DNA of 64,000 bases from Galaxea fascicularis (GCA_948470475.1 OX419346.1:18768917-18832916); one strand, 5' to 3'; counted from the stretch's first letter, positions 1-13,325 are shown. The notes: generated by a model not told the origin, from the letters alone. Made by a program: numbers and translations.

Positions 1-639
1 TATGTTAGTTTTCAAGTTTAGATCAAGGGCTTGTTGAAGCCCTTGTTTCATAACGAAAAACAGGTATATCTCTAAATAGCCGATAGTCCACAGAGGGCCT
101 TATAGAAGTTTTATATCGTGCAATCACGCTCTTCCAGGTTAAGCCACATGCTGACCTTGAACATATTGATTCATGACCCACGATAATATATGCTTGAAAA
201 ACTTTTTTTTTTACAGGGCTTATCCCTGTCATTTAAAATCTTGCTAGCTCCGGTGATGGTAGAGGTGTACACTAGGCTAATTACAGCAATTTCATTTGGT
301 GTGATTGATCGACGTACTGTGCGAAGACAAGCTGGAGACAAAGAAATGCGTTTCTAGAATCAGTACTAAAATTGTAATGCGCGTTCCACAGGCATCGTCC
401 ATGCATTGCCGTAGCCCTCTTTTTGTGCAAAGGTATCGTCAATTTCTGTAAAGGCATCGATGTCGTCGTTATAACTATAACTATGTCGTCGTGATAACTA
501 TAATTAAATTCGCACTAAAGTGCTCATAATGATCTAAGAGTAGTGATGGTACGTGAGAAACACGTTTGTGATAAGAAGCAAGCACGTTATGGAAGAGTGA
601 TGGCCGTTTCTCCCCAGGGGGTGTGTGTGTGGAAGGGAG

Positions 640-1080
640 GGGGGGGGGGGGAGAGAGGAGGAGGTATAATCCGAAATTCGGTGTACATGTATGGGTGTCC
701 CGCCCGGTTCTCAAAATCATTACCCTATTTCAGACCAAACATGCCGTTTTCACACCCGTTTTCAGACCTGGCCTGGCCGGTTACAATTTTGACTGGCTTT
801 GTTGTAGCGTAGTTAAGCTTGGCATCATTGCCGAAGTCCAGAACTGGTAAAATTCAGCTCGAATGATATATTTTTGTTACCTTCTTTTCTCTGCTATTCA
901 TTTGGAGTTAAGAACAATTATATGCTCTCGCGTTTCCCTTGAAAACCATACCCGATTTCAGACCAAATGGTCAATATCTATACATGTTTTCAGACCAAAA
1001 CGGCTTGAACATCATACCCTTTTGGGGCGGCACATCCCCGCTTTATAGGGGAGTATCCCCCTCCCCCTTCCCCGGGGGTT
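640..1080 (+). repeat. Dispersed repeat with reiterated TTTCAGACCAAA
   Basis: TTTCAGACC(AAA) occurs four times (near 729, 758, 955, 989), each after CCC/ATG, ending with GGGGCGGCACATCCC and CCCCGGGGGTTTCTCAAGG. It looks like a degenerate element bounded by G/C-rich runs. The open frames here are by-products. Confidence 0.5.
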
Positions 1081-3431
1081 TCTCAAGGTCACGCCTTTAG
1101 AACTTGGTTAAGGTTAAGGAGTTACTATTTTGACTGGAAACATCAGTCTCTTTCAATTGGTAAAATGTGAACAAATTTGGCATTTGAAAAGAAATTCCAT
1201 TATTTCTAAAATCGGCACGATATATTTTACGTCAGACTGATTGTTGATAGTGAAATCAATCTGAAATACTGTTCAGACAAAAGTGTTTAGAAAAACAAAG
1301 AAAATCGAATCAGACGCTGATTATTTACCAGACTTCTTAATAACATGAAATAGTTTATGAGCTGGATTAAACTTAACAGAGTGCCAATCTGTCTGGAACC
1401 ACATACAGATTGCACTGTCTATATTTTGTACCACAGATCAAATGAAGCCTTGTTGAGCATTCTTCTCGTACATGTTTGAGCACAAATAGCTATCTTCAGA
1501 TTTCTTCACTAATATAATTTTTATAGTAGGTTCAACCGACCTATCTACTCCTTGTGACAACGATGACAAATTCCTATCATAGGAATTTATCCTGAGCAAC
1601 CCGTTTAAACGTCGCAGTGTTTATCGTGGTGCAAAAATGTCAAGGCTCGAGTCTGTCCTGTTGTCTCATTATTCCAATGAAACTCTGTGAGAAGTACTGT
1701 TTACATTGATCGTAATGCATAACGAGGTTCTCAATTTTATCGATAAAATCACGAACTGTGACCAGTCAAGCGAAAGCTTTATGGCAGCGCATTGTATTGG
1801 TTACCTCTTTTACAGTAAGTTTTCAAACGGCATTTTGTTCAGCACTGTATGTTGTCTTGATCTCAACTCTTTTTGGCAAATATCTAGTCTATTTTACTTG
1901 TTTTTGTTTTCCTTCTAGTCCACTTTTAACTTAAGAAGGGCGGTTGAATATGTAAAAACAACACTCGAACTCTATTTACCACTAAACTTAAGTAAAAATG
2001 TCCCCTTAAGTTTCAGTCCTTACGATACTTAAGTTTTTAGTATTTATATCATCTCAACGTCATATGCGCATGACGTCGAGTTGTGATGAACTCTAAAATT
2101 TCCCAAGAAATTCAGAAATTAATAGTCTAGGCCAACGCCCCTATACCTGCAATTGACTATCGACCAAATCAGCGAAATCTCTGCGTCTTTGTTTTCTTTC
2201 AGCAGTTAGGAAATTCACCTGTTCGTCCAGGAACTTTGCCTCATATTCCACGATAGGGTGTGTCTCGTTTGCCAACAAAAATATCCCTAAATTTATGGTA
2301 TAAACTCGCCTTAGAAACAAAATGAATAAAACAGATTATTTCTGTACATTTTCCGGTCAAAGCGATTCTGCAAAAGGAATCCGAAAAATCAGGAAAAATA
2401 ACTGTGTTGCGATTTCACGTTCTCCATATCAAACGACAAAGCTCTTCATGACCATCACTTGCGTTAATTCTTTTTTTTTACTGGTTCGGCTAATGATTCA
2501 CCCAAACTAGATTATTTTTGTAATTTTTTCACCATCTGAAACGTTTACGAGAATCAGGTAAAGTTAAAGTTTAAATATAGCCGGAAAAAACCTTAATGAC
2601 CATCCCAAGGAAACTATGTTCAACAATCTTCTGTTTAGTATGCTGTGCGATGGTTTCACCTTTCCGATCGATGAATAAAATCCAAAAAATTGCGATCATT
2701 TAAAGCACCCTTTTCTTTTTGGTACTGTATATTCCAAAATTGTGTTTTGTTATGAAATTTCCGCCTTAATCACCCGCATGTCGTAATGAACTTTGGTGAA
2801 AAATTTCTTCCTACTGTCAATGAAAATCAAGAGATTATCACCACAAAATGGATTCCGTTTTGTTACACCTCAAACTGCGCTACCAAAATATTGATACCGC
2901 TGACAAGTAAATCATTTGATCTGGAACACCCCAAATTTTCACGGAAAAGTGAATCTTCGATCAACGCCCATTTCCTAGATACGTGGTTGGATAACGTCTT
3001 ATTAAACTAAGCTAACCTGCCCGATTGTTACTCTCTGACATAATAATGTCTGTCTCTCCAAAACAAGGTCAGCTCGTCTGAAACACCTCAATTAATAGCG
3101 TTTTAGTAATGAATGAACCTCCGTGAGTAGGTCATCATATATCTGCGAATTTAAATGCCACGTGTGTGATTTGATCCGATGCCCATATATGGAAACGAAA
3201 CAGACTGATTTTCGGTGACTGTCATTGGGTGAAACGAAGATTTCCATTATCACTGCAGCTGTAGGTGGCTTGCTATGACTCATTGATTCAATAATCTGAA
3301 AAATGAATCGTCTTGAACAATTCAGTAAAAACAGGTAAAAGTGATCCCGAGCGAGTTCAGAGAAAGCGAGGGAACCAAGAGTTCAGGGGGGTTTCTATCA
3401 CTGCACCGTGAGCTTTCGAATTTGTACACCA
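1081..3431. other. No gene recognised
   Basis: AT-rich sequence with only short frames (under 75 codons). The CTTAAGT motif recurs several times at about 1,930-2,035. Nothing supported. Confidence 0.5.
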
Positions 3432-3560
3432 GGGGCCGGTTCCTGAAAAGTGTAATAACTCTATACCAGGGATAAATGAGTCTTATTCCATGGATAAATA
3501 ACTAAATAAGACACATTTATCCCTGAAATAGAGTTATTACACCTTTCAGGAACCGGCCCC
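3432..3560. repeat. 129-bp foldback element
   Basis: GGGGCCGGTTCCTGAAA at the left and TTTCAGGAACCGGCCCC at the right, with complementarity continuing inward through GTGTAATAACTCTAT and GGGATAAATG. Confidence 0.85.
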
Positions 3561-6500
3561 AGCTAAGTAAGAGGCAGGCGCTGGTTTTCAAGAGTGCAAA
3601 GTCGTGGAAATGCAATCATTAGGAACGGATCCTTACATTCAAATCAAACCTCGAGAGTTGTAAAGTCGCAACAATTTGATGGCTACACTTATTGTTAGCG
3701 AAGCTTCAAGTATACGTCAGCAATAGAAAATGCTATTTTTGACAAAAATTAAGACGTAAAAAGTAGTTAAGACTATTCGTTTTCTCTGTGGGAGGCTGCA
3801 TTTTCGAAATGTTTTAAGCGATACCATTCGGCTAAAAAGAAGGCGTCGCGCTCTGTAATTGAAAAACCTCTGAAGTTGTTTTCTTTGACACAGTTTGAAA
3901 TTGTCAGAATGACGTTAATTTTGCATTTTCTCCGTCCTTGACATTTCATTAAACTTTTCTTGTTAGTCTCGTCTCCCTAAATTCTGGCAACATCCTGCTG
4001 AATAACGAACACATTGAAAATCGAAAATCATATTTGTACAATCATATTTGGGCAAAAAATAAATTAGGTTTAATTTCTTCTTGTGGGATCTTGCTCCATC
4101 AAGGTCAGGTTACGTAAATTTGCGTGTCACTATTTTTCGTAATGTGGCTCTTAGGTAATTAAATAAGGACTTTGGACCCACTTTAAATATTCCATGTCCT
4201 TTGCTGTAAAAAAAGGGGCTTGTTGCATAGCGTGAGTATGGTTTACGTGACAAGAAGAAAATGGTATGCATACTATGGCAGCTATGTGTTAACTTGTTGA
4301 CATTGACAAAGCAAAGGACTGTTGATGTCAATTTATGCGTTGAGATAAGAATTTTGATCGTTTATTATTGCTTATTTGTGAACCACAACATTGCATTGCA
4401 TCGTATTTGGGGTTCGGTGTCCGTTAAGATGTAGTAATGAAGCATAAAGTGAGTTGTTAGCTTGCGTGATCTCTCAGTTAAATTTCAAGACCTCTTGTGA
4501 ACCGGCGTAACACCTGTTTCTTTTTAACGATACAGTACAGTAATTCCCTGGTAAGGTTACAATAGACAATGCTTTTCACATGAGTCAAAGAAAAACTTGT
4601 TTCGCAAATTAACGCCATAAGTTAATTTTTATAGAACCCTTGGAAAATTCTGCTCAAAGTTTTGATTTCACAGAATTGTAAATCTTTGTATTTCTGTTTT
4701 AATGATCACCCTACAGACGAAAATAGTTAAATTACATAATGCAACCAAATCTTTATGTCGCAAAATTGACAGCTGCCACGATTTGTAATGCGGTCCGCCA
4801 TATCGGAGCATATCAAACCCTGATTGTCCTCACTTCGAATGCTTTGATTTCAAGCAAAAAACCGCATCCAAAGACTCTAAAATTACAGTCAAACTCAAAG
4901 TCAAAGGTCACTCAAAGAGAGCCCATTAACTACCAGACGTTGAAATCTGGCATTTTCTCGCATTTTGAGATAATATCTTGAGAGCCTATTGAGAAAAACT
5001 GTTTTTGGATTGTATGAAATGAGGATTTCCGGTTTATCTGCACGACAGAAAATCTCTCTAATAACCGTAATAAAACAGAACGGTAGATTAAATAAGCGAT
5101 AACTTCCTGAGCTAAGGCGACAGAAGTAAGCAGAGACGCTTTACTTGGTCAACAAATTAGAGTAAGGTTAAACTAGCATATGCTACCAAAAGTTGCCAGC
5201 AAAGAGCTAAAGTTAAAATCCCCATTGTATTTTATTTTCGGACTGAAAAACGTGGAACTGCTGTACTTCATAACACTGAGCTTTTCCAGTCCAAAAAAGA
5301 CGGTCATGTGTTACAAGATTTACACGAAAACAATGCAATGCATTGAACAGGAAAGAAAGACCCTGATGTGAAAGTTTTAGAACTTATAATATCGTTCGTT
5401 TTCAATATCGTGTAATTTCTTTCACTGTGTTGAAGATGCTTGCGTTTTGTAATGTAATTCTCACTTCGCGGGCCGCCTTGACTCGTGCATTGCTATTTCC
5501 GGCTTTATGAATGATCTCGAAACATTTAAAAAGACAGTGACACAGCCATGGCTGAAAGTTGACGCTTTCATTTAACAGCTTGTCTGCTTATGCTTTAAAC
5601 TTAAGACCAGTAACAAATTTACTGATATCAACTCATCTTCAATAAATTTGCCATAGAAAAGCATGAGAATTAAGCGTAACTCAATCCCCCCCCCCCCCCC
5701 CATCCTCCTTAGCTTAGTTTTCGCTTCACGACTTGTGAACAAAGAACGCTTACCCACTCAAGACGTTCGACCCTCGTTAACTGGATTCAATGTTATTTAT
5801 TTTCTAGCTTTTTGACCTCCATGACACAGTAGAAACTAAATATGACACGTAACTGTTGTCCTTTGCTTGTGTGGTACAAGCAACGAGCAAATGTTTGAAA
5901 TGTTGCTTGATTAAGACAAAAACACGAAAATTATTTCCACCAATGGTTTTTAGCCGTCGCGACGATTCTGTTTGATACTCTTATGAGTGGTCTTCTTAAG
6001 AATTTAGAGACTTTTAAATAAAGAATTCTCTGAGAAAAGCTCAGAAAATAGCATTCTCGTTTAACAGCTCGAAAGTTGAAGACGGGAAACTAGAAATCAG
6101 CAGACGATGAAGATCAAAGAATGACTAAAATTACGGCCCATGTGGTACATTATAGACAATGTAAGTTGAATTTATCAAAAGCCATAAGCTCTCTTAAACT
6201 CAGTTGTGCTTGTCACCTGACAAAAAGTATTATGCAACCTTACCTCGGTTTTACGTCCTCGCGGATCAATACTCGACGATGCTTTTTGTTGCTCCTAGCG
6301 TCTTGTACCACGCAAGTAGCTATTGGCGCGCCAGTTTTTAATCAATATGGTTTGGGACAGCAACGTAGATCGCGTGTCAAAATTGGCTGTCGACACCTTC
6401 CGGTTAAATTAACGATGACTCTCTTTCAGTTTAAAAGATTGTGGAATTGGGGTCAGTTTTTCCTTGACCAGGCGAGGATCTTCATCCAAATTGTTCCATG

Positions 6501-9430
6501 TCATTCACGTGTAAAATTGAGACAAATATCCCTAGTTCGTTTACATTACAGAAACCGGTAAGAAATGCGGTCAAGAAACATCGATTTGCTAGCTGCAGGT
6601 CACTTTTCTTTATTGTCGACGCTACTACGTAAAAGAAAATATCACAGACCTTAAAACTCTGAATGCAATTTATTCTTCGCCGGCCGATTCTTTCCCACTA
6701 GAGTTTTAAAACCTTGTCATAATTGGTCTTTGTTATTGCAAGATGTTTGCAGCCCTTCACCATTTAAGTGGTATTCTTGTTGCTGTCTACGAATTTGGCC
6801 AATTTCCCTTGTCTTTCGTGCAACAAAACGATTTTAACATTTGTCTAATTCAGAATATCCTTTCCTGCGCGTTTACTCCGGAGGGTCCATTTCTTTCAAA
6901 ACCCAGGAAGCCCATAACTTAAGTTTGCTTACATAGGCTTAAATATCCTTGGTATTATAAAATTCTATCACCCTCATCCCACACGCGTTTTCTCAGACTG
7001 GTCACGCAAAGTATAATTAGAAAACACGAATCTCTTTATTCAATTACATCAACCCAAAGAGAGATTTCTGATGACAGCTTCGGAGGCAAGGAAAACTCGA
7101 GGTAAATATATTCGTATTAGATACCCCTCATCATAAATTTCTTTTCCATATGATAGACTTTTCGATAAGGAATGAATTCACTGGCTCTAGACTGGGTTCA
7201 AAAGATACTTCGTAAGTATCGAGGGTGGAGGGACCAAGTGATAACACAAGTCTCAACGAGAACCTATCTACCAGCAGTCAAAAAAATGACATTTATAACA
7301 TCAAACTATATCAGTAGTAGCTACTGAAGCCCCGATTAACGAAAAAGGGGAGAGAAATATCAAAAGAAAAATGAATCTGCCATTTGAAAGCTAATTTAAT
7401 TTGACGCGGCTACCACTCTACCCCTTATGTTGAGCCTGTACCAACCCCCCTCCCCCCACCGCGATCCCCCCACCACCCCCCCCCAGCTCTCCACCCTCCT
7501 CCATGATCATTGGTGACATGGGAAATAAGCTAAAAAATATGTATGAAATCTTCTAAACAGTGAAAACGCCGTATGCAATAGCTTGTTCTTGTTGGTAATT
7601 AAGTTTTAGAGTTTCTTTCACTTGTTACGTAATCAGTGAAGTAGAGACATTTTTTAACAAATTAAGTGACCCTTGGCACATGATCTGAAAAAGGAGGGAT
7701 TCGTCATGAAAGCCTCTTTCTCGTCAAGCAACAAGTTGGACTTTCGTCGCTATTTGAGACGCGTCTGTCTTTTGGTTATCCTATTGTATTTCTTCTTCAC
7801 AACTTCCATACGGACAAACAATCGTCCATGGGCTTGGACGGTGTCAATGTATATTTGGACTCCTGTCAACACTAAGCAATGTACAAAACAATAGTGGTTT
7901 GCTGATACGCCTGAACAACGAGAAACCGGTTGAAACACACTATCAAAAACAATTGTTCTGAGCAACTTTTGAGGCTAATTTTGTGACCGCGCACCAAACC
8001 TTGAGTGTTTTATGATGGCTTTCCTAGTATGTCCAACGCATGCTCTACGTTTGATCTTTCCTTTTGTTTTTTGTGATGCTAGTTGATAATTTTTATTGTC
8101 CTGTATAATTATCAGGGTACTGAGTACTACTTAAAACGATATTGCAATGTTTTGTTACCCTACACTAATTTTCACTCAGACGTTATGGAATTTATAATAT
8201 GAATTTTTCGTTAGGTGTTCCTTAATGTATGCTGCATTTTCAAATCACCTTTTTGAGGTCTTACAAAGAAATGACTTTAAGTCTCACAACCAAACTGAAT
8301 GGTTGTGGTGCTACTTTTTTGTAGGATACTTTACACAACGATGTTTTGTACTGGCTAAAATTCTTATTCGGTGAACCTTTGACTGTAATTAAAGGGTGGC
8401 CTCAGAAAGCATGACATAAGAAGCCTTGAACAACACTGATAGATGTCAGTATACAATGGCAAACGCGCGACCTAAAATAGCTTTTAAGTATTTAAGTTTA
8501 GTTCATCCCTTAGCCAGACAGGAGTCAGAATGCTTATAGATGCCTTTATAAAGATGACAGCAGAGTGAGTCTGGGTAAACAACTTACATTTCCCAAAAAA
8601 AGAAACTTGTCTGAGGACGTTACAAGGGCTCGTGTTCCAAGCGGCGTTGAAATGTTTTTACGAACTTGGTTTGTGGCATATATTTCAAAATTCACCAAAA
8701 AAAAAACAAAACCAAAAGTACATTTCAACTCAAGAGTGCCGCGGTTTAAAAATTGGCTCATCGCTTTATACGGTTATACATATTCACAATAATCAATTTA
8801 TAATAAATAACCAGCTAACCTTTCAAATGATCCCTCCTTAGTATTGTATAGATCTTCGCAAATTGTCTTCCCAAGGAACAGTCCGAATAACTATACTTGA
8901 ATTTTTGGTATATATATTCTTGAGTTTTCTGGGAAATCAACGAATATCTTCGCAACAAGCAAAGCTCCAAGAATATGACCATTTATTTTCTCATCATTTC
9001 GTCGCGTGACCAAATGGTCTTTGCTCTGACCATCTTTGGTAACATTTTAGAGTCTGAAGTTTTTTTAATATAGGTACATAAGCACGCCGGGACATTTAGG
9101 TCGACTTTAAGGAGGCTTGATAGACAAAACATGAGTAATTTGGTAAGTGAAACAGACACCGAAAGAACTTAAGGTAAATTGTTTCCAGTTTCTAAACACA
9201 AGCTATAAGCAGCATCTTCCTGTGGTTCTGTTTACACCGTGCCCTACAATGAATACAGTATTTGTTACCTATAAAAGCCTGGCCTCTACTCCTCATAAAA
9301 TTAGACCCATAAAACAGCGTGATTAAAAGATTATGTAATATAAAGCTAGGGCTCCGAAGCACTTTTCAGTGACTTAGACACTGGTATCGCGATGTTGATT
9401 ACTAAGTAAGTACGTAAGTAACTAAATAAG
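3561..9430. other. Gene-empty stretch apart from the 6,121 frame
   Basis: Contains C runs at 5,686-5,700 and a C-rich tract at 7,445-7,486 that can disturb assembly, and no recognisable protein, RNA gene or clear repeat boundary. Confidence 0.5.
6121..6561 (+). other. Unassigned 146-codon open frame ending at a splice-donor-like site
   Basis: Longest frame in the left 30 kb outside repeats. From an internal methionine (6229) it reads MQPYLGFTSSRINTRRCFLL, LLASCTTQVAIGA and PVFNQ, resembling a signal peptide; a dibasic QQRRSR follows. The stop TAA is part of CCGGTAAGAAAT, a good splice donor, so the coding frame could continue after splicing. I do not recognise a family. In AT-rich DNA a frame of this length may be chance. 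Confidence 0.2.
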
Positions 9431-9550
9431 GCCCGGTTCAAACGTCGAACTTCACATGTGCCGAATCTAATGCAAATGAGAAAAATCTTTGTTGTTTTCC
9501 CTCATTTGCATTAGATTCGGTACATGTGGAGTTCGACGTTTGAACCGGGC
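9431..9550. repeat. 120-bp foldback element
   Basis: GCCCGGTTCAAACGTCGAAC and its complement GTTCGACGTTTGAACCGGGC form the arms; complementarity continues through CACATGT and CCGAATCTAATGCAAATGAG. Confidence 0.88.
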
Positions 9551-9555
9551 TTAAG

Positions 9556-9954
9556 TAAAGCCTCGGCTAAATCGTCAAACATTTTTCATCCAACATCGTT
9601 TTTGTTGCACACAAAATGGAGTGGCTAAACGGGCGAACAATGTTTGATCTAAGATCGAGAAAAGTGAGTTCATATTACGCTTTCTGCGTATTACCGCTGA
9701 AATTATGACGTGCACGACCGCAGATTCGCTTTCTGATTGGTTGCTTTTTTCCTGCTCGGGCTTGCTTTGTTCGCAGAGGTGGCTTAACGGTCAAACATTT
9801 GCATATGGAGCAAAATGTTGGATGAAAATGTTTGATCTAGATCAAACATGGGAAGTCATCCAAGTTAAATGCTGAGAGAGGCGGCTAAACGGTCAATGAA
9901 GCTCGTTCAACACGATGTTGGATGAAAATGTTTGATCGTTTAGCCAGGGCTTTA
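9556..9954. repeat. Inverted-repeat MITE, possible TA target
   Basis: The left end AAAGCCTCGGCTAAATCGTC and right end CGTTTAGCCAGGGCTTTA are complementary with few mismatches, followed inward by ATTTTTCATCCAACATCG and its complement. TA on both sides would fit Tc1/mariner-type insertion. An internal GGCTAAACG motif recurs. Confidence 0.75.
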
Positions 9955-9970
9955 GTAAGTAGCGCCTTTA

Positions 9971-10068
9971 GAGCGGTTTTTTTTTTTTCAACTGAGTGTC
10001 GAAAGTAATTTGCGTTTGCTTTGGTTGTTTTACGTCGCTCTGTGATTGGTTGACAAAACTCGTGTCAC

Positions 10069-10100
<32 letters not shown>

Positions 10101-10250
10101 GATCGCAAGTTGCACGCGGGCATTTTCTTGTGCTTGGCGCCGGTGCCATGAAAATTACTTCAAATTGTGATTGGTTTACTAAGCTGTCTTTGTCTCTTCT
10201 GATTGGTTGGAATAATTGCTTTTTGGTTTTCTATGGTCGGGTATTATCGA
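9971..10250. repeat. MITE-like element of the GATTGG-rich family
   Basis: Begins GAGCGG plus a T run and CAACTGAGTGTCG. The interior holds repeated TGATTGGTT and AGCCAATGAGAAGCAAAACC blocks on both strands. Related copies lie at 11945-12560 and 48985-49415, each interrupted by another element. Confidence 0.6.
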
Positions 10251-10479
10251 GGGTAATAAACGTATGGCCCTCAAAAAACTAGCAAAATAAAAAAAAACAT
10301 GATAAAATTTACGTGCTATATAGATACTTCAGAAACGCTATCCATCATACAAAAATAGTAACTATATAATTATGAAAGACAATCTAAACGTACAGAGAAA
10401 ATAGAAAAAGAAAATAAAGCAATAAACGAATCAATTAGGAAACAGTAAAATGCGAGAGGAACCTCTGATTTACCCCCTT

Positions 10480-10700
10480 AAAAAAGAGTTTCCTTAAAGC
10501 ATTTCTAAAAGATGCAACAGATATGTCTTCTTCAGCTCAGTTGGTAGCGAGTTACAGAGCTGACATGTGCTAACTACAAAATACTTTCCGCCTTCAGGTT
10601 TTCTTGAAATTGAGGGCACACGAAATTAACATTACTATACCGAGTTTACCTAGAATGCCTTTCATTGTTCCAGGTCAAACTAATTAATACTCTGGTACTT
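10480..10700 (-). mobile_element. LINE 3' remnant (RT C-terminus)
   Basis: On the minus strand: NVNFVCPQFQENLKAESIL, then LCNSLPTELKK and VASFRNALRKLFFK. This follows the terminal motif of non-LTR RTs (N.F.LP....LK.S..Y....LWNSLP..L+....SF...L+..L) but spans frame changes with stops. No other part of the LINE was recognised nearby. Confidence 0.55.
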
Positions 10701-11387
10701 TATCATGTGTTCTTTTATATGCCACCGTGCACTTAGCAACTTTGGCTTCCTTTATTTCTGGCGCGGAAATGGTGCATCTTCGCCAAGTTCTACTTCTTTT
10801 GGTATTTTGAACAATTGTCTCGCAGTTCCATCTATAAGTGTGACATTACTTTGTAGATGAGCCCGGGCTACCCGTGGTGTAGACCACCTGGTGTATTGTT
10901 TTCTTTTCTTTTCGTTCTTTGTGTGTGTAAGTTGCGTTTTATTTGACCTGTTTTGTTATTGCTTCTGTTGCAAGGAACCTCAAGTCCATATATTTTTGTC
11001 GGAATTCTTCAAATTTTAAGAAACAGTTCTCGGATTTCTTCTATTGTTTTGGGCATGTTTCATCATCTTTGAAACGCTTCTTCGAAGCACTTCAGAAACA
11101 TGATTGATGTCTTTGAGAGGAGACCCTTTTGTGGAGAAGAGAGTGTTAGTTAGTCATATTAAAATTTCGCCAAGAACTTAAGGAGCTGCTTTAATTTAGC
11201 GACCATACTGTGCCTTTTGTTATAATAAACCAATACACATCTCTTAATCTTAGGTCAAGGTTTGAAATTAATCCGCAGTTTAAACTAGGCTAAACGTAAT
11301 TGAAAGGGATTAAGGAAAACCTAAATGAGATTTTACAGTCCATTTAGTGACAACATTGTACCGGTTATTATAATATCACAGGATGTT

Positions 11388-11770
11388 TTTCACTAGCGAC
11401 GGAGTCGGAGGCGGAGTCGTAATCGGAATCGTAAGGGCCCTTACGACCTAGTAAAACTTAAAGATCGGAGTCGTAAGCGGAGTCATAAGCTCGACGGAAT
11501 CGGATCGAGTCGGAAGAATCAGAACGTTTCAATTTTCCTCCGACTCCGCTTATGACTCCGTCACGTATGATCCAGTGAAAACTATGTTGTCGGAGTCGGA
11601 AGCAGAAGCGGAAGAACCAACCAATCACAATGCTTGTTCTCACGCTCTCTGATTACAGTTTGATACCAAAATAGCGCTTGCGACTCCGACAATCTAGTTT
11701 TCACTAGATCATAAGCAACGGAGTCATAATCGGAAAAGCCTTCTGCTTCCGACTCCGTCGGTTTGATTTT
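11388..11770. repeat. GGAGTCGGAG-rich inverted-repeat element
   Basis: Alternating CGGAGTCGGAGGCGGAGTCG and complementary CTCCGACTCCGC blocks; TTTTCACTAG/GATC motifs occur near the ends. The open frame here is a by-product of the repeats. Confidence 0.6.
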
Positions 11771-11944
11771 CTTAATTAACCCGTGCTCAAAGTGGACTTA
11801 ACCTAACTAGTACTTAAAAGGAGGCAAGAAGCGAACATTGAATCGCATAACTGATACTTCGGCTTTAAGTGATTCAAGTGATTAATATACCGTCGTAAAC
11901 TTCACTGAGTGAACGAGCATTATATAAATAGTGTCGAAGGTTAT

Positions 11945-12560
11945 TCACGTTTTATGTGGTTTTGTTTTACGGCGCTCTGTGATTGGCTGACAAAACTCGC
12001 GCAACTTTCTCAGCCAGTGAGAAGCAAAACCCAAATAAGGGAGCTTAAGCAACAACGACGACGACGACGACGGCGGCAACGAAAACGTCATTTCAAAATA
12101 TAACTTCTCGTTTTTGTAACTCTTTCGCGATTATTCCAATTTGTTTAATGTGAAAAATGCTGGCGAGCTGTCCAGGGTCTAAATTACTGTGAACGGTGTT
12201 AAAGGAAGGAAAACGAAAGAAACACTGGCCGTCATGCGCTCACTTTCTCGAGAAAATTTGGTCATTTCAAGGTGTTGTTTTGGAGAAATGTAACAAATTC
12301 TAAAACGCATGTACAGAGTATTGTTTTTACTCATTAATCCCATTGTTTTGTGGCGTTCTCGTTGCCGTCGTTGCCGTCGTTGCCGTCGTCGTCGTCGACG
12401 TTGCTTAAACCCCCATTATCGCGAATTGCACGTTCCCATTTTCCCGCGCTTGGCACCGGTTGCGTGTAATTACTTGAAATTTTGATAGGTTGTCTGAGCT
12501 GCCTTCGTCTCCTGTGATTGGTCAGTGAAATTGCTTTAGTTTTGTTTTCGACACTCAATC
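11945..12560. repeat. GATTGG-rich element split by a nested insertion
   Basis: The left part (TTGTTTTACGGCGCTCTGTG..AGCAAAACCC) and right part (GCACGTTCCCATTTTCCCGC..TTTTGTTTTCGACACTCAA) together match 9971-10250. The intervening 12038-12414 is a separate element. Confidence 0.6.
12038..12414. repeat. GGGAGCTTAAGCAAC-ended element with CGACGACG ends
   Basis: Left AGGGAGCTTAAGCAAC followed by CGA triplets; right CGTCGTCGACGTTGCTTAAA followed by CCCCC. The interior shares blocks (CTTTCGCGATTATTCCAA, GGCGAGCTGTCC) with 27,955-28,500 and the end type with 35,356-35,658. Confidence 0.7.
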
Positions 12561-12569
12561 TACCATTTT

Positions 12570-12710
12570 GCTAATGATCAGTTCCGAGTGAATTGTGGGT
12601 AGATCCAGTCCTTTGCGGGGGGCAAACGGTCAATTGAAATTCTAATTTTGACCGTTTGCCCACACAAAGGACTGGATCTACCCACAATTCACTCGGATCT
12701 GATCATTAGC
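12570..12710. repeat. 141-bp foldback element
   Basis: GCTAATGATCAG..CCGAGTGAATTGTGGGTAGA at the left is mirrored by TCTACCCACAATTCACTCGG..TGATCATTAGC at the right; the ACGGTCAA / TTGACCGT core is also paired. A related copy is at 34538-34645. Confidence 0.88.
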
Positions 12711-13178
12711 GAAGTTGTGTACTAAAAACCACTCTTAAAGACATAGAAAGGGAGAAAGGAGCAAACGGTTAAACTACTGATACTATGCCACTGTAATTAA
12801 GAACGCTAGTAAGCGTAGCAAATATACGACAGGAAAATGAATATACTAAGAATACATTAAGAGTAAGCACACATGTAAACACCAAAACACAAATATTTCC
12901 TGCATTTCTTTGCATGGACCGTAATTAACCTAAGCAACTTATGATATAAATGTTCAATATTGAGAGACAAAATGTCTCAAAAGGACATACTTAATAAATC
13001 TCATTTCTATCTGGCCCTTTAAATGTCCGACTAAGGTGTCGCCAAAATATTCGTATTTCTCCTTCTCGCGCTCAAATTGAAGATTTTCTTGCCTATGAAG
13101 TAACCCAGTTACCCCTCATATCCGCCAAAAGAGTGTTCAGTGCGGCTTACATGACAGTGTATTCATATTTGACAAACT

Positions 13179-13325
13179 GGCCCCGGTTGTTCAAAGGCTG
13201 GTTAGCGCTATCCACCGGATAAATATCTATCCAGTGGATAGTGCAATTAGCGTTCCCATTACTTATCCGCTGGATAGTGATTTATCCGGTGGATAGCGCT
13301 ATCCAACGTTTGAACAACCCGGGCC
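13179..13325. repeat. 147-bp inverted-repeat MITE, copy 1
   Basis: Starts GGCCCCGGTTGTTCAAAGGC and ends in the complement (GTTTGAACAACCCGGGCC), with repeated internal TATCCA / TGGATA blocks. It is about 95% similar by eye to the copy at 13774-13920. Confidence 0.88.

Noticed and set aside
11909..12103. Arginine-rich protein frame
   Set aside because: The (R)n tract is translated CGA triplets at the end of a repeat element.
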